A DNA stretch of 64,000 bases. Origin: Vulcanisaeta moutnovskia 768-28. GTDB taxonomy: Archaea; Thermoproteota; Thermoprotei; Thermoproteales; Thermocladiaceae. Of this stretch, positions 8,784 to 17,429 are shown one piece after another; position 1 is the stretch's first letter, and each line of letters opens with the position of its first letter. A program made the translations under genes and the position numbers. A model generated the notes under the pieces. That model saw nothing but the letters and a program-made list of their open reading frames with translations, did not search any database and had not been told where the DNA came from. Location: the NCBI RefSeq assembly GCF_000190315.1, contig NC_015151.1:620001-684000 (forward strand), in the 5' to 3' direction.

Positions 8784-10091
8784 TTGTCTAGGAAAATACC
8801 ATGGATAGAAAAGTATAGGCCGCGTAAATTATCTGAGGTTGTTAATCAGGAGGAGGCTAAGAAGGCGTTACTTGATTGGATAAATAGCTGGGAGAAGGGT
8901 AAACCAAGTAGGAAGGCTGTGATGCTTGTAGGCTCACCTGGCACTGGTAAGACAACACTTGCCTATGCATTGGCCAATGAGAAGGGTTATGAAGTTCTCG
9001 AGCTTAATGCAAGTGATGTAAGGACCGGCGAGAGGATTAGGCAGATAATTGGTGGCTCGATGAAGATGGGCTCGCTCTTTGGCTTTAGGGGTAGGATTAT
9101 ACTATTTGATGAGGTTGATGGATTAAATGTCAGGGAGGATAGGGGTGGGTTGGCAGCAATTGTGGAATTAATTAGGGAATCTACATGGCCCATTATAATG
9201 ACCGCAAATAATCCGTGGGATCCTAAGTTCAGGGAGTTGAGGGATGAAGCTGAAGTTATTCAGTTAAAGCCTTTACGTGAGAATGATATTTTAACAATAT
9301 TAAGAAGAATATGTAATAACGAGGGTATTAAATGCGAGGAAGACGCCTTGAAGCTTATTGCAGAAGCTTCTGGTGGTGATGTTAGGGCTGCGATAAATGA
9401 TTTACAAGCCGCTGCTGAGGGTAAGAAGGTCTTAACAAAGGATGACGTTACAGTAACAGAGAGGGCGCACCAATTTGATATGTTTAAGGTGCTTGATAAG
9501 GTATTTCATGCAAGGAGGTTTGATGAGGCCAGGTCTGTCACGTTCTTACCCAGTTTTGATTGGGAGAATTACTATCCATGGGCATTGGATAATATACCCT
9601 CTGTGTATGCTAAGTCCATAGAAGCTGTTAGTGATGCCTTCGATAATTTATCACTATCCGACGTAGTTAAAGGTAGGATTACAAAGACTCAGGAGTGGGA
9701 GTTGATGCCGTACATGCTTGAGTTAATGACGGCGGGGGTAGCGCTAGTGCGTAATAAACCTCCGCTTCCTAGATTCGCTAGGTTATCATTTCCTGAGAGG
9801 ATTAGGCTAATGGCCAAGACAAAGGAAATTAGGCAACTAAGGGATGCATTGATTAATAGGCTTAGGGTTGAACTTCATGTTAGTAGTTCCGAGGTATCCT
9901 TATACTACATACCATTACTTAGGTTAATGGCAACAAGTGATACCTTCAAGAAGAAGCTACTTGAACGCCTAATGAAGATCATGGGTTACTCGCTGGAGAG
10001 TGTTGAGAAGACACTCGGCGTTGGAGGGGTGAACACCAGTGGTGAGGGTGAGGGGGATCAACGTAAGTCGCCGAAAAGACCCGGAGGGTAA
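8784..10091 (+). CDS. rfcL: replication factor C large subunit
   Basis: A 435-residue AAA+ clamp-loader large subunit starting at TTG 8784 (MSRKIPWIEKYRPRKL); the RFC box and the 6-base gap after rfcS support this start. Walker A is GSPGTGKTT, Walker B IILFDEVDG, sensor 2 GGDVRAAINDLQ. The C-terminal collar is present, but the tail ends GEGDQRKSPKRPGG and shows no PIP-box (Qxx-hydrophobic-xx-aromatic-aromatic), which many archaeal RfcL use to bind PCNA. A small ORF in another frame overlaps its last 53 bases; that frame does not supply a PIP-box either. Confidence 0.94.
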   Translation: MSRKIPWIEKYRPRKLSEVVNQEEAKKALLDWINSWEKGKPSRKAVMLVGSPGTGKTTLAYALANEKGYEVLELNASDVRTGERIRQIIGGSMKMGSLFGFRGRIILFDEVDGLNVREDRGGLAAIVELIRESTWPIIMTANNPWDPKFRELRDEAEVIQLKPLRENDILTILRRICNNEGIKCEEDALKLIAEASGGDVRAAINDLQAAAEGKKVLTKDDVTVTERAHQFDMFKVLDKVFHARRFDEARSVTFLPSFDWENYYPWALDNIPSVYAKSIEAVSDAFDNLSLSDVVKGRITKTQEWELMPYMLELMTAGVALVRNKPPLPRFARLSFPERIRLMAKTKEIRQLRDALINRLRVELHVSSSEVSLYYIPLLRLMATSDTFKKKLLERLMKIMGYSLESVEKTLGVGGVNTSGEGEGDQRKSPKRPGG

Positions 10092-10269
10092 TTATGTCGT
10101 TGTCATGGACATCGAGACTTATGAATTATTAGAACCATCGTTAAGCAAGTTAGGCTTAAATGCTGAATTCATGGGTAATGTTGTAATAATTAGAGATAGA
10201 TCGTGGAGCCGCATTAATAAGTTAATGAATATAGCCCGCGAATTGGGCATTAACTTGAACGAGGATTAA
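10039..10269 (+). CDS. small protein overlapping the end of rfcL, function unknown
   Basis: Up to 76 residues from GTG 10039, or 54 from ATG 10105 (MDIETYELLEPSL...). The later start lies 13 bases after the rfcL stop and looks like the more natural operon start. The sequence has a protein-like mix (ETYELLEPSLSKLGL, FMGNVVIIRDRSW, ARELGINLN) suggestive of a small alpha/beta fold, but no family was recognised. It overlaps the convergent TRIC gene by 20 bases at its end. Probably translated from the rfcS-rfcL transcript. Confidence 0.5.
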   Translation: MVRVRGINVSRRKDPEGNYVVVMDIETYELLEPSLSKLGLNAEFMGNVVIIRDRSWSRINKLMNIARELGINLNED

Positions 10270-10936
10270 CACCTCTTTGCTCGGTACTTTTTACATTCTC
10301 TGATTTACTATGGGTTGATAGATGCACCGTCACATACGCCTTATCAAGACCTTTCATTATTATTACGAACCTAGTAATTATTATTATAATCGCCGTAGCA
10401 AACACCGCAGTCTCACTACCTAGTAATGACCTAAACACTAGGTATATTATACCACCAAGCACTGCTACTGTTGCGTAAATATCGCGTCGGAAAATTGTAG
10501 GAATCTCACCGGCTAGCACGTCCCTAACAACACCACCACCTGTAGCAGTCACCGCAGCCATTAATATCACGCCAAGTATGTTAAGTCCATGCTCAGCGGC
10601 TATCTCAGCACCCACGGCAGAGAACGTGCCGAGACCAATCGCGTCTGCATACATGAGCGCATTCCTATATCTGGAGATGCATGGGTAGAATACATAGGCC
10701 ATTAATGATGCGATTATCGCCATTATTGGATAGGGCAAGTAAACAATATTCGTTGGTGGAAACACACCAATGAGGATGTCCCTAATTATACCACCAGCAA
10801 GGGCAACTGATGAACCAAGTACAACACCGCCCAAAATATCTAGGTCTTTCTCATATGCCTTAAAAGCGCCGGATGCCGCGAACGCCATTATCCCAATATA
10901 ATTAAATATGTTTATTAATAGATTTACGAAACCCAC
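10250..10936 (-). CDS. TRIC-type cation channel / UPF0126 (YadS-like) membrane protein
   Basis: A 228-residue integral membrane protein with about seven TM segments. It has the two signature glycine-rich repeats of the UPF0126/TRIC family, GGIIRDILIGV near residue 48 and GGGVVRDVLAGE near residue 134, each at the start of a re-entrant helix; the two halves are an internal duplication. Prokaryotic TRIC proteins form trimeric, monovalent-cation channels in the cytoplasmic membrane. The C-terminal 25 residues are polar. The gene is convergent with, and overlaps by 20 bases, the small ORF behind rfcL. Confidence 0.85.
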   Translation of the reverse strand: MGFVNLLINIFNYIGIMAFAASGAFKAYEKDLDILGGVVLGSSVALAGGIIRDILIGVFPPTNIVYLPYPIMAIIASLMAYVFYPCISRYRNALMYADAIGLGTFSAVGAEIAAEHGLNILGVILMAAVTATGGGVVRDVLAGEIPTIFRRDIYATVAVLGGIIYLVFRSLLGSETAVFATAIIIIITRFVIIMKGLDKAYVTVHLSTHSKSENVKSTEQRGVNPRSS

Positions 10937-11111
10937 GGAAGACGAAGTACGTACTAGGTATTTAATCCTAACTATCCATTTTAATTACACACCTAAAAGC
11001 GAGCATCCCATTATCTTTGCCTAGTCTCTAAGACATGGAGAGTTTAAGTTCACTATTAATTTTAATGAGCCATACCTAAACCTATTAAAAGTAGCCTTGA
11101 CTTAGTAAATC

Positions 11112-11777
11112 GTGATTAAAGCAATCGATGAAATCTTCAAGACCGCATTAAGTAGGCCATGTGATAAGTTAGTTTACAAACGTGAATTACCACCAAACCA
11201 GAAGATTATACCTCGCTTCATAATTTATGACGTTTATGACCCTCCTAAAGACCCTGATCTATTTAACTATAGGTTAAGGGTAACTGGGGTCGTTGAGAAT
11301 AATATTGAAATACCGTACGTGGACCTACTCACAAAAGCACCTTGTATGGACCTAGTTGCTGATTTTCACTGTGTTACGGGATGGAGTGTGTTAAACGTAA
11401 CATGGAGAGGCGTGCCTACTAGATACGTAATTGATATGGCAAAGCCTAAAGGCAATTATGTAATGGCCGTAGGCATTGATGGTTACACAACAAACCTACC
11501 ACTGAGTACCCTGCTTGAAAAAACAACAATAATTGCCTACGCAATGAATGGGAAAATACTGCCTAGGGAGCATGGCTTTCCACTGAGGCTTGTTGTGCCG
11601 TCGCGCTACGGCTGGAAAAGTGCTAAGTACCTTAGTGAGTTAATTGTCATGGATAGTAATGAAGCTGGTTATTGGGAATTACTTGGTTATCATGATAATG
11701 GTGATCCATGGCTTGAAGAGAGGTTTAGTGAGGGTAATCCAGTAACGATGAGAAGGAGAGTTAGAGTGGTGAGGTGA
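11112..11777 (+). CDS. molybdopterin-dependent oxidoreductase, sulfite-oxidase fold
   Basis: A 221-residue protein of the oxidoreductase molybdopterin-binding domain family (sulfite oxidase/YedY type). The molybdenum-ligating cysteine is in FHCVTGWSV (about residue 96), and the family motifs YTTNLPLS, HGFPLRLVVPSRYGWKSAKYL and GYWELLGYHDNGDPW follow. There is no Tat or Sec signal, so it is predicted cytoplasmic, and there is no Mo-co dimerisation domain or heme domain. Substrate is unknown. Start is GTG at 11112, about 25 bases after a TATA box (CTATTAAAAGTAG). It overlaps the following DUF89 gene by four bases, implying translational coupling. Confidence 0.87.
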   Translation: MIKAIDEIFKTALSRPCDKLVYKRELPPNQKIIPRFIIYDVYDPPKDPDLFNYRLRVTGVVENNIEIPYVDLLTKAPCMDLVADFHCVTGWSVLNVTWRGVPTRYVIDMAKPKGNYVMAVGIDGYTTNLPLSTLLEKTTIIAYAMNGKILPREHGFPLRLVVPSRYGWKSAKYLSELIVMDSNEAGYWELLGYHDNGDPWLEERFSEGNPVTMRRRVRVVR

Positions 11778-12634
11778 CGCTTATGCGTGGTCCATGGTAT
11801 ATAAGCATCAGTGACTGCTTGCTCTGTGTCCTTGAGTCCAGGTTCAGTGAGTTGAGAAGATTGGGCATTAATGACGCTAGATCCTTCACTGACCTGGGGA
11901 AAATCGTGATGGAATTAGCGCCTTTGGGTAGGGCAACCGTGTTTACTGAGACGTTTAACTACATGGCAAGATCCCTTAATAATGTGGATCCACATGCTGA
12001 TGAGAAGTTAATGCTTGAAAGAACTGCGAGGGAATTAATAGGTAGGTTAAGCCTTAGTGATGATGTTATTGATTATGTAAAGCTCGCAGCTTCGGCAAAC
12101 TCTGTTGACATACCAATGAGAGGTTACGATTTTAGTGTTGATGACTTCGTGAAGAACATACTTGAGGAACCAACTTGGTTAGGCACAAATCCCATAGATC
12201 TAAGGAATGAGCTTAATCATGCTAGGAAAATCGCGTATCTAGTTGATAATGCTGGTGAGTTTCAATTCGACTTATTACTCATTGAAAAGCTGGCTTCGAT
12301 AGGTATTAATGTCGTGGTATACGCTAGAGATAAACCATATGAGGTTGATGTTACATACGATTACGTTATTAATAAAGCGAGAAACGCAGAGGTTAGGGAG
12401 CTACCAGGTAATTACTCGGCATTTTGGTATGATGAAGTAATTAGGGAATTGATGAATTACGATCTCGTTATCTCCAAGGGTCTTGATAACCTGGAGACAT
12501 TTATGGAAAAAAGCCCAATACTTAAAAATGTACTATTCCTATTTAGAGCCAAGTGCCCATTAATAGCCAGGTTATTTAGTGTCGAGAGGAATAAACCAGT
12601 CATTTCAATGGGGCTAAATTATCACCAACCATAA
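11774..12634 (+). CDS. DUF89 family protein (ARMT1-like damage-control phosphatase)
   Basis: A 286-residue protein (or 283 from ATG 11783). The N-terminal ISISDCLLCVLESRF fits the family's CxxC entry. Metal-site motifs are recognisable: SANSVDIPMRG (N..D), VDNAGEFQFD (the DNAGE motif), VISKGLDNLET (KGxxN.E) and FRAKCPLIA. DUF89 enzymes are metal-dependent phosphatases that hydrolyse phosphorylated sugar or pantetheine metabolites arising from damage or side reactions. The start overlaps the molybdopterin oxidoreductase by four bases; a functional link is possible but not documented to my knowledge. Its end overlaps the convergent exported-protein gene by 13 bases. Confidence 0.83.
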   Translation: MTLMRGPWYISISDCLLCVLESRFSELRRLGINDARSFTDLGKIVMELAPLGRATVFTETFNYMARSLNNVDPHADEKLMLERTARELIGRLSLSDDVIDYVKLAASANSVDIPMRGYDFSVDDFVKNILEEPTWLGTNPIDLRNELNHARKIAYLVDNAGEFQFDLLLIEKLASIGINVVVYARDKPYEVDVTYDYVINKARNAEVRELPGNYSAFWYDEVIRELMNYDLVISKGLDNLETFMEKSPILKNVLFLFRAKCPLIARLFSVERNKPVISMGLNYHQP

Positions 12635-14523
12635 TTAATTAGTGTACTGGTTTCTGCACCCGTTACTATAAAGAACATTAATTGCTCATCATTGCTTAAG
12701 TATAACTTACCGTTTAACACCGCCGGTATATAGGTAATGGGTAAATGCCCGTTGCAATTTACCGTAGTACCCTGCGAAACCTCAACATTGCCTGATGCAC
12801 TTAAACTCGACACACTCGTAATCCTATTATTGGTAATAGCTAGGCCTAATTCAAGGGCGCCCTGGGTATTTGCGCTTATTTCAACAGCCTTTGTGAAGGA
12901 GCATGTTAACCCTCCAACGCTGAATCCATTTATGTATAGGTTTTCCTGGGTTGGGTTTGTTATGTTTATTGTTAATTCAGCACTTCCATTAGTGCCAATT
13001 AATAACTCACCAGTGGCGCTGGGTGTAGTGGTTATCCAGGTGGATGTTGGTATATAGGAGTGCGGTGCTACGGGTATTCCTAAACAACCTGCGGCTAATG
13101 ATGGTGTTGAATTAATGACTCTGCTTAGATATTCATTTATTAGGGTTTGAGCCTCCATGGGGCTTATCGTACCATTAAACACTGCCTTAATTATCGAGGT
13201 TATATTACTCATAATACTATTATTAAGTTCCACATAGCATAACATGGGTGTCACTCCGCTAATCCCATGTTGCCTTGCAAGGTTCTGGACAGTAGAGTTC
13301 ACGTATGATAGGTAATTCCTCGTCATATTCACAGTCCAAATAGCGTAATGCACCTCGCCCTCATAATTATGAACCTTATAACTGCATTGATTTAGCACCT
13401 GCATTATCAGAGTCGTATTACCACTATTGAAGGCATTGATTAACTCGGACTTGCATTGGGAATACGTATTGATAATGTAGGGTGTTAAGTTCGATAACCC
13501 AACATTACTTAATTCCTTAGTAATATTCATGAATTTAATAATTATGACTTGTGTAGTGTTTGTTTCATTAATTAACGCCTTTATCTGCCCTAGGCAGGTG
13601 GTATAATTATTGATAAAATCGTTAGCCATGACATAAACCTCAGGTTCATTCAATGGCTTACTCATCAATAAGAATAATGTCTCATTTATTTTACCCATGC
13701 ATTCCATTAATTGCGGTGGCGTGGGAATGGTCGTGTTTAATGACATTGATAGCCGATTAATAGCCCTTGAAGCATTCTCACTTAGTGTCATGAGGTATGG
13801 CGTGAGTACTCGTGATAGCACGTAAGTCCTCAGTCCTGGAGGAGTTAATAGTGAGATTGTTATTACCTCGATCTTTATAATAACTATCTGCCTAACTGTT
13901 GAGTTATAACCAGCGCTTAATAATGCGTTGTATGTCATGTTCAGTATATTCATAGTAGTATTTAGACCTATAAGAGCGTTAGGTGGCACGTAATGATGAA
14001 AACTCTTCTCCTCATTACCCAATATTGCCATGCTCATATTAATTATATACGTTGCATTATCACTCTTACTCAATACTGATAACGCCCTTAATGTGAAGTT
14101 CACTAGGCTTTCATTACTCAATAAATTACTAATTACAGTATTATTTACCGCTGATGTTAATGAGACGTAATTATTAATTACCGTCTGCGTTGAATTAACG
14201 TGCGCATTAGTCATTAAATGAGCAGCCAGATTAATCGCGTTATTCAACGTAATAATAGCACTTAAGTAATTACCTATATTGGCATAGGACTCAGCCTCGT
14301 TAATTAACTCAATTAAAGCCGTAGAATTAATACCACTGGCATTTAACGCCTCAATCCAATGCTCAGCTATGAATAAATGAACGTAATAAGATGCGACAAG
14401 ACCCGTTACATTCACACCACTATTAAAATTAACGGAGGAATTAACACCCTGGGCATGCAAAACAGCAACACCCATAATAGCCAATAGGGCAATTCCTATA
14501 ACGAGGAATACTAGGGATCTCAT
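12622..14523 (-). CDS. large exported, Asn-Thr/Ser-rich surface protein, function unknown
   Basis: A 633-residue protein with a Sec-type signal at the N-terminus (MRSLVFLVIGIALLAIMGVA, then a probable cleavage after LHAQG). The mature part is extremely rich in N-x-S/T sequons (NSS, NVT, NAS, NST, NNT and more), consistent with heavy N-glycosylation outside the membrane. The middle looks helical; the C-terminal 150 residues look beta-rich with four cysteines (CLGIP, LTCSF, VNCNG). No C-terminal TM anchor was obvious. No family recognised. The gene stands alone and runs towards the DUF89 gene. Confidence 0.75.
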   Translation of the reverse strand: MRSLVFLVIGIALLAIMGVAVLHAQGVNSSVNFNSGVNVTGLVASYYVHLFIAEHWIEALNASGINSTALIELINEAESYANIGNYLSAIITLNNAINLAAHLMTNAHVNSTQTVINNYVSLTSAVNNTVISNLLSNESLVNFTLRALSVLSKSDNATYIINMSMAILGNEEKSFHHYVPPNALIGLNTTMNILNMTYNALLSAGYNSTVRQIVIIKIEVITISLLTPPGLRTYVLSRVLTPYLMTLSENASRAINRLSMSLNTTIPTPPQLMECMGKINETLFLLMSKPLNEPEVYVMANDFINNYTTCLGQIKALINETNTTQVIIIKFMNITKELSNVGLSNLTPYIINTYSQCKSELINAFNSGNTTLIMQVLNQCSYKVHNYEGEVHYAIWTVNMTRNYLSYVNSTVQNLARQHGISGVTPMLCYVELNNSIMSNITSIIKAVFNGTISPMEAQTLINEYLSRVINSTPSLAAGCLGIPVAPHSYIPTSTWITTTPSATGELLIGTNGSAELTINITNPTQENLYINGFSVGGLTCSFTKAVEISANTQGALELGLAITNNRITSVSSLSASGNVEVSQGTTVNCNGHLPITYIPAVLNGKLYLSNDEQLMFFIVTGAETSTLINYGW

Positions 14524-14720
14524 TGGGATAGAATTAGGAAATAGATATATTTAAGGAAGCGCTCGTGAAAAGACCGTGAAAAGCTAGAAATGCTATAACT
14601 GATTAATAACCTCGTATTTTACCCACAATGTAAGTACATCGCATTAAGCGGAGATATACTGGTGAAAAACCACAACCAATACCCTTTCAACATAAAGTAT
14701 TTACGCAGTAAATGAACTGG

Positions 14721-14856
14721 AGCCCCGGCCGGGATTTGAACCTTATCCCAAGCTCAGCCCAGCTGGACCGGGCTAAGCTTGACGGGACCTCCCGCTTACG
14801 AGGCTTGCACGGGGCTACTGCCCCAGGGCGCTCCGACCAGGCTGAGCTACCGGGGC
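14721..14856 (-). tRNA. tRNA-Thr (anticodon CGT) with two introns
   Basis: On the minus strand the gene has three exons: 14856-14826, 14804-14783 and 14742-14721. Joined, they give a perfect 75-base cloverleaf: acceptor GCCCCGG/CCGGGGC, D-stem GCTC/GAGC, anticodon stem CCCGC/GCGGG with loop CTCGTAA (anticodon CGT, threonine), T-stem CCGGG/CCCGG with loop TTCAAAT, and discriminator T73, as is usual for archaeal tRNA-Thr. Intron 1 (21 nt, 14825-14805) interrupts the anticodon stem at 29/30; intron 2 (40 nt, 14782-14743) interrupts the T-stem at 51/52. Each junction folds into a bulge-helix-bulge. No CCA is encoded. Confidence 0.93.
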
Positions 14857-14879
14857 GAAACACTTGTTATGTTGCGTGG

Positions 14880-14890
14880 GTTTTAAGCTT
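14880..14890 (-). promoter_or_regulatory. TATA box of the tRNA-Thr gene
   Basis: On the minus strand AAGCTTAAAAC is centred about 28 bases upstream of the tRNA 5' end, as expected for an archaeal tRNA promoter. Confidence 0.5.
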
Positions 14891-15316
14891 TTCGTGATGT
14901 CTCTTATAGGAACTGACTATTGCTATTTAATTATGATAAAGCAATGATTATTATCTCAATAATTGAGAGATCTTTAAGTTGTAGATTGTACGTTACCTGC
15001 GCAGAGAAGAAATAATTAAGGGTATTGTACGATTCAGGTGTCTTCATATTGAATAGGTATTGAAGAGCTGCCAGAGAGTATAATGATCACGTGATCATCA
15101 CAAATGATAAAAATGAGCAACTGAAATTATCCAAAGAGTACTTAGTGCCTTTCTAAGAAAACTGGAAGTATTATGAAGAAGATATTGTGGTTAGGAATCC
15201 AGGATTTTTAAGTACTCGCCTAAATGATGACAGAAGGTACTGCACTTAAGTACATTGGTCAGGGCAAGAAGATTGATAATACCGTGAATATAACTTATGA
15301 AACTTGATTATTAGAT
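14891..15316. other. gene-poor stretch with a decayed ORF
   Basis: Between the tRNA-Thr promoter and the next gene no intact gene is visible. The right half holds a run of protein-like codons broken by stops, listed separately. It also contains the 10-base palindrome GATCACGTGATC at about 15085-15096. Confidence 0.4.
15022..15246 (+). pseudogene. decayed small gene, possibly a PIN-domain remnant
   Basis: One frame reads VLYDSGVFILNRY, stop, RAAREYNDHVIITNDKNEQL and onward to YLVPF, stop, then ENWKYYEEDIVV to RRYCT, stop. The stops at 15061 and about 15154 break an otherwise protein-like reading. A start like VLYDSGVFI and the acidic ITNDKN motif recall a VapC/PIN toxin with an internal deletion, but the match is weak and no antitoxin is present. 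It may also be chance coding-like sequence. Confidence 0.3.
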
Positions 15317-15979
15317 TTAGAATTCCTGGTTTGCCATTACATCCTCAACTGCTTGATTGAATAGGTAGCCTATTTCATGTACCTTGACTGTGTCCTCATG
15401 TCTGGGTCTTGTTACTGTGGCTACGTAAATCCCATAATCTGAGTGGCTTCCCTCCTCGGGCCCCTCAGGACTTCCATACGGTGAGAATAGTATTATGTGC
15501 GTTATGCCGCTCTTCATGATTAGAGCCCGTAATGCATTATCGAGTTGATTATAGATTTCACACTTAAGTTGCGGCTTTGTGTGTAGGAATCTGTCAAGCG
15601 CATTAATTGAGGCTATCACAGGCCTTGTCTGAGCCTCGGCTATTATGGCGCTTATTACATTGTTTATCTCCGTTGCTGGATCCACCTCCTGGTTCATCCT
15701 TATGCTATACTTACCGTATGTCGGGTCCGTAATTGGTATGTTTATTAGTGACGCTCTGGTCAACTTAACAAGTGGCGACTGCGTAGGGTCTATGTTCGGC
15801 TCCTCCTTTACTGGTTCCATCATTAACACAGACCACCACGACTTATTAGGGTATTGCGGTTTTCTATTCTCCGTAACACCCCTCTCTATTGAGTTCATTA
15901 GTGATAGTAGGAAGTTAGTCTCACACTCCATGAACCCTTGGTACTCAAGCCCCAAAACGCCCAATAATATTGGCTGCAT
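15317..15979 (-). CDS. diverged alkaline-phosphatase-superfamily (nucleotide pyrophosphatase-like) protein
   Basis: A 220-residue protein. The start (LLGVLGLEYQGFMECETNFLLSLM) resembles the 'GlDglEy.lv......nLlq' opening of archaeal type I phosphodiesterase/nucleotide pyrophosphatases, and the end (ILFSPYGSPEGPEEGSHSDYG) resembles their 'SDHG...G.HS.yG' metal site. In this copy the SDHG metal ligands read SPYG, and no nucleophile Thr/Ser is obvious, though the GSHSDYG histidine remains. This suggests a shortened, possibly inactive or retargeted member. The assignment rests on motif resemblance only. Confidence 0.45.
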   Translation of the reverse strand: MQPILLGVLGLEYQGFMECETNFLLSLMNSIERGVTENRKPQYPNKSWWSVLMMEPVKEEPNIDPTQSPLVKLTRASLINIPITDPTYGKYSIRMNQEVDPATEINNVISAIIAEAQTRPVIASINALDRFLHTKPQLKCEIYNQLDNALRALIMKSGITHIILFSPYGSPEGPEEGSHSDYGIYVATVTRPRHEDTVKVHEIGYLFNQAVEDVMANQEF

Positions 15980-16048
15980 CTTGTTGTGCCACTACTTTGT
16001 CTTTAATATTATTTCTTAGTCATAAATATGACTTAGTAATGAGATGAT

Positions 16049-17398
16049 TTACGTGAAGTCAATCTCAGGTTGCTTACTCTTCATTAATTCTCTAAGGAGT
16101 GCCGTGGCATAATTGCCACGGGGTAGTCTGAAGACTATGTTTAATTCATTACCAACTAGGTTAATATTAATGATGATGGGTTTTACGGATAGTGACCTAT
16201 AGCTACCCTTAATTGATAATTCAGGTATTGACTTAACCCTAAACATTGATAGATCAACACCTTCTCTCTTAAGCACATCAATCTCTATATCACTCTGAGG
16301 ACCAGGTGGAAATTTGGTATTATAACCGACCAGGTGACCAATAGGAATCGCACGCCCCTTCACGATTAGCTCATTCACCTTATCAACCATGGACTCATTT
16401 ACGTAAATAACATGCTTAGTTGGTAATCCATGCTCATCAAGTAGTGCAATCATATCACCAGGCAATGCCCTATTTATTGGTAAACCTCTACCGATTCGCT
16501 CACTCAGGGCTAAGTTGAATAGGTATGATTGATAGGATTCAACATAAAGGATTAATAATTCACGGGGTAATTTCCTGAGAGCATTCACGAAGTCCCTGGG
16601 ATTACTGGATAACTGCCTAAGCACAGCCCTCTCTGGGTAATATCTGTATCCCCTGGGCATTAATTCAAGGGCCTTCGAGTAATCACCAGTCCTCGCAATG
16701 AACTCCCTGATTTCCCTTATCCTTGGAGGCTCCATTGGATATGCATGAGCCAATAACTCGCTGACAGCGCTCTCAAACTCACCGAGAATTATGTGCCTAC
16801 CTATGACGTGGGAATTCGGCCTCTTTAAGCCAAATCTTTGATAACCATAGTAAGTGGGTAAACCTCGCTCCATTAATTGATTAACCACGCAGTTAATACT
16901 ATCCCTCTTGGAAATATCAATGTTCCTAACCCTAATGGTGAATTCATTACCCCAAATATTGCCCGTAATGAAGGCCCTATCCATACCCACCGCACTAAGC
17001 ACCTTAATATCCCTACCAAAGTCACTAGGTACGTCATTAATCGAGATCCCACGCACGGAGACTATTTGCGAGGTTACGGCCACCGCATCCTTAAAGCCAC
17101 CGAAACTAATGTCACGAGGACTAACACCAAGCTTCCTACTTAGTATTAACGATAATGTTATTGCGTCAATGCCCCTCTTCTCAATAATCATCCAAACCCA
17201 GGGACCAGGCTTACCAACAATCCTGGGTAGTGGCTTACCCGTAATGCTGGTGGGCACGACTTGTCCATCAATTAAGACCTCCTCAACTATGAAATCCTCG
17301 AGGTTCTGCTTCACCTTACCGTCGATACCCTCGCAGTCAGTAATGTAGTAATTCATTCCAATATACCTATCTAACCAGGCCTCTGATGCTAGTGGCAT
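16049..17398 (-). CDS. truD: tRNA pseudouridine(13) synthase TruD
   Basis: A 449-residue TruD-family enzyme, which isomerises uridine 13 in the D-loop of tRNA (archaeal/eukaryotic Pus7-like members also modify other RNAs). The catalytic motif is GFKDAVAVTSQIVSV near residue 100, with the catalytic Asp after Lys. Other landmarks are NLEDFIVEEVLIDG at the N-terminus, the GNEFTIRVR segment, the YYGYQRFGLKRPNSHVIGR motif and the inserted TRUD domain in the C-terminal half. ATG at 17398 is used; a second ATG (MNYYITDCEG) 14 codons in could also serve. Confidence 0.93.
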   Translation of the reverse strand: MPLASEAWLDRYIGMNYYITDCEGIDGKVKQNLEDFIVEEVLIDGQVVPTSITGKPLPRIVGKPGPWVWMIIEKRGIDAITLSLILSRKLGVSPRDISFGGFKDAVAVTSQIVSVRGISINDVPSDFGRDIKVLSAVGMDRAFITGNIWGNEFTIRVRNIDISKRDSINCVVNQLMERGLPTYYGYQRFGLKRPNSHVIGRHIILGEFESAVSELLAHAYPMEPPRIREIREFIARTGDYSKALELMPRGYRYYPERAVLRQLSSNPRDFVNALRKLPRELLILYVESYQSYLFNLALSERIGRGLPINRALPGDMIALLDEHGLPTKHVIYVNESMVDKVNELIVKGRAIPIGHLVGYNTKFPPGPQSDIEIDVLKREGVDLSMFRVKSIPELSIKGSYRSLSVKPIIININLVGNELNIVFRLPRGNYATALLRELMKSKQPEIDFT

Positions 17399-17429
17399 TT
17401 TTATTGACTAGGTAGTACAAGGAAATTTA

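Noticed and set aside
14826-14856. Reading the tRNA as a class II (Leu/Ser) tRNA with a long variable arm
   Set aside because: The 11-bp stem in the variable-arm position is the inner helix of intron 2; after splicing, the loop carries CGT (Thr) and a standard T-stem.
14712-14897. 61-codon plus-strand ORF
   Set aside because: It is the complement of the tRNA-Thr gene and has no independent coding evidence.
16908-17348. 146-codon plus-strand ORF inside truD
   Set aside because: Antisense shadow of TruD, whose catalytic motifs are clear on the minus strand.
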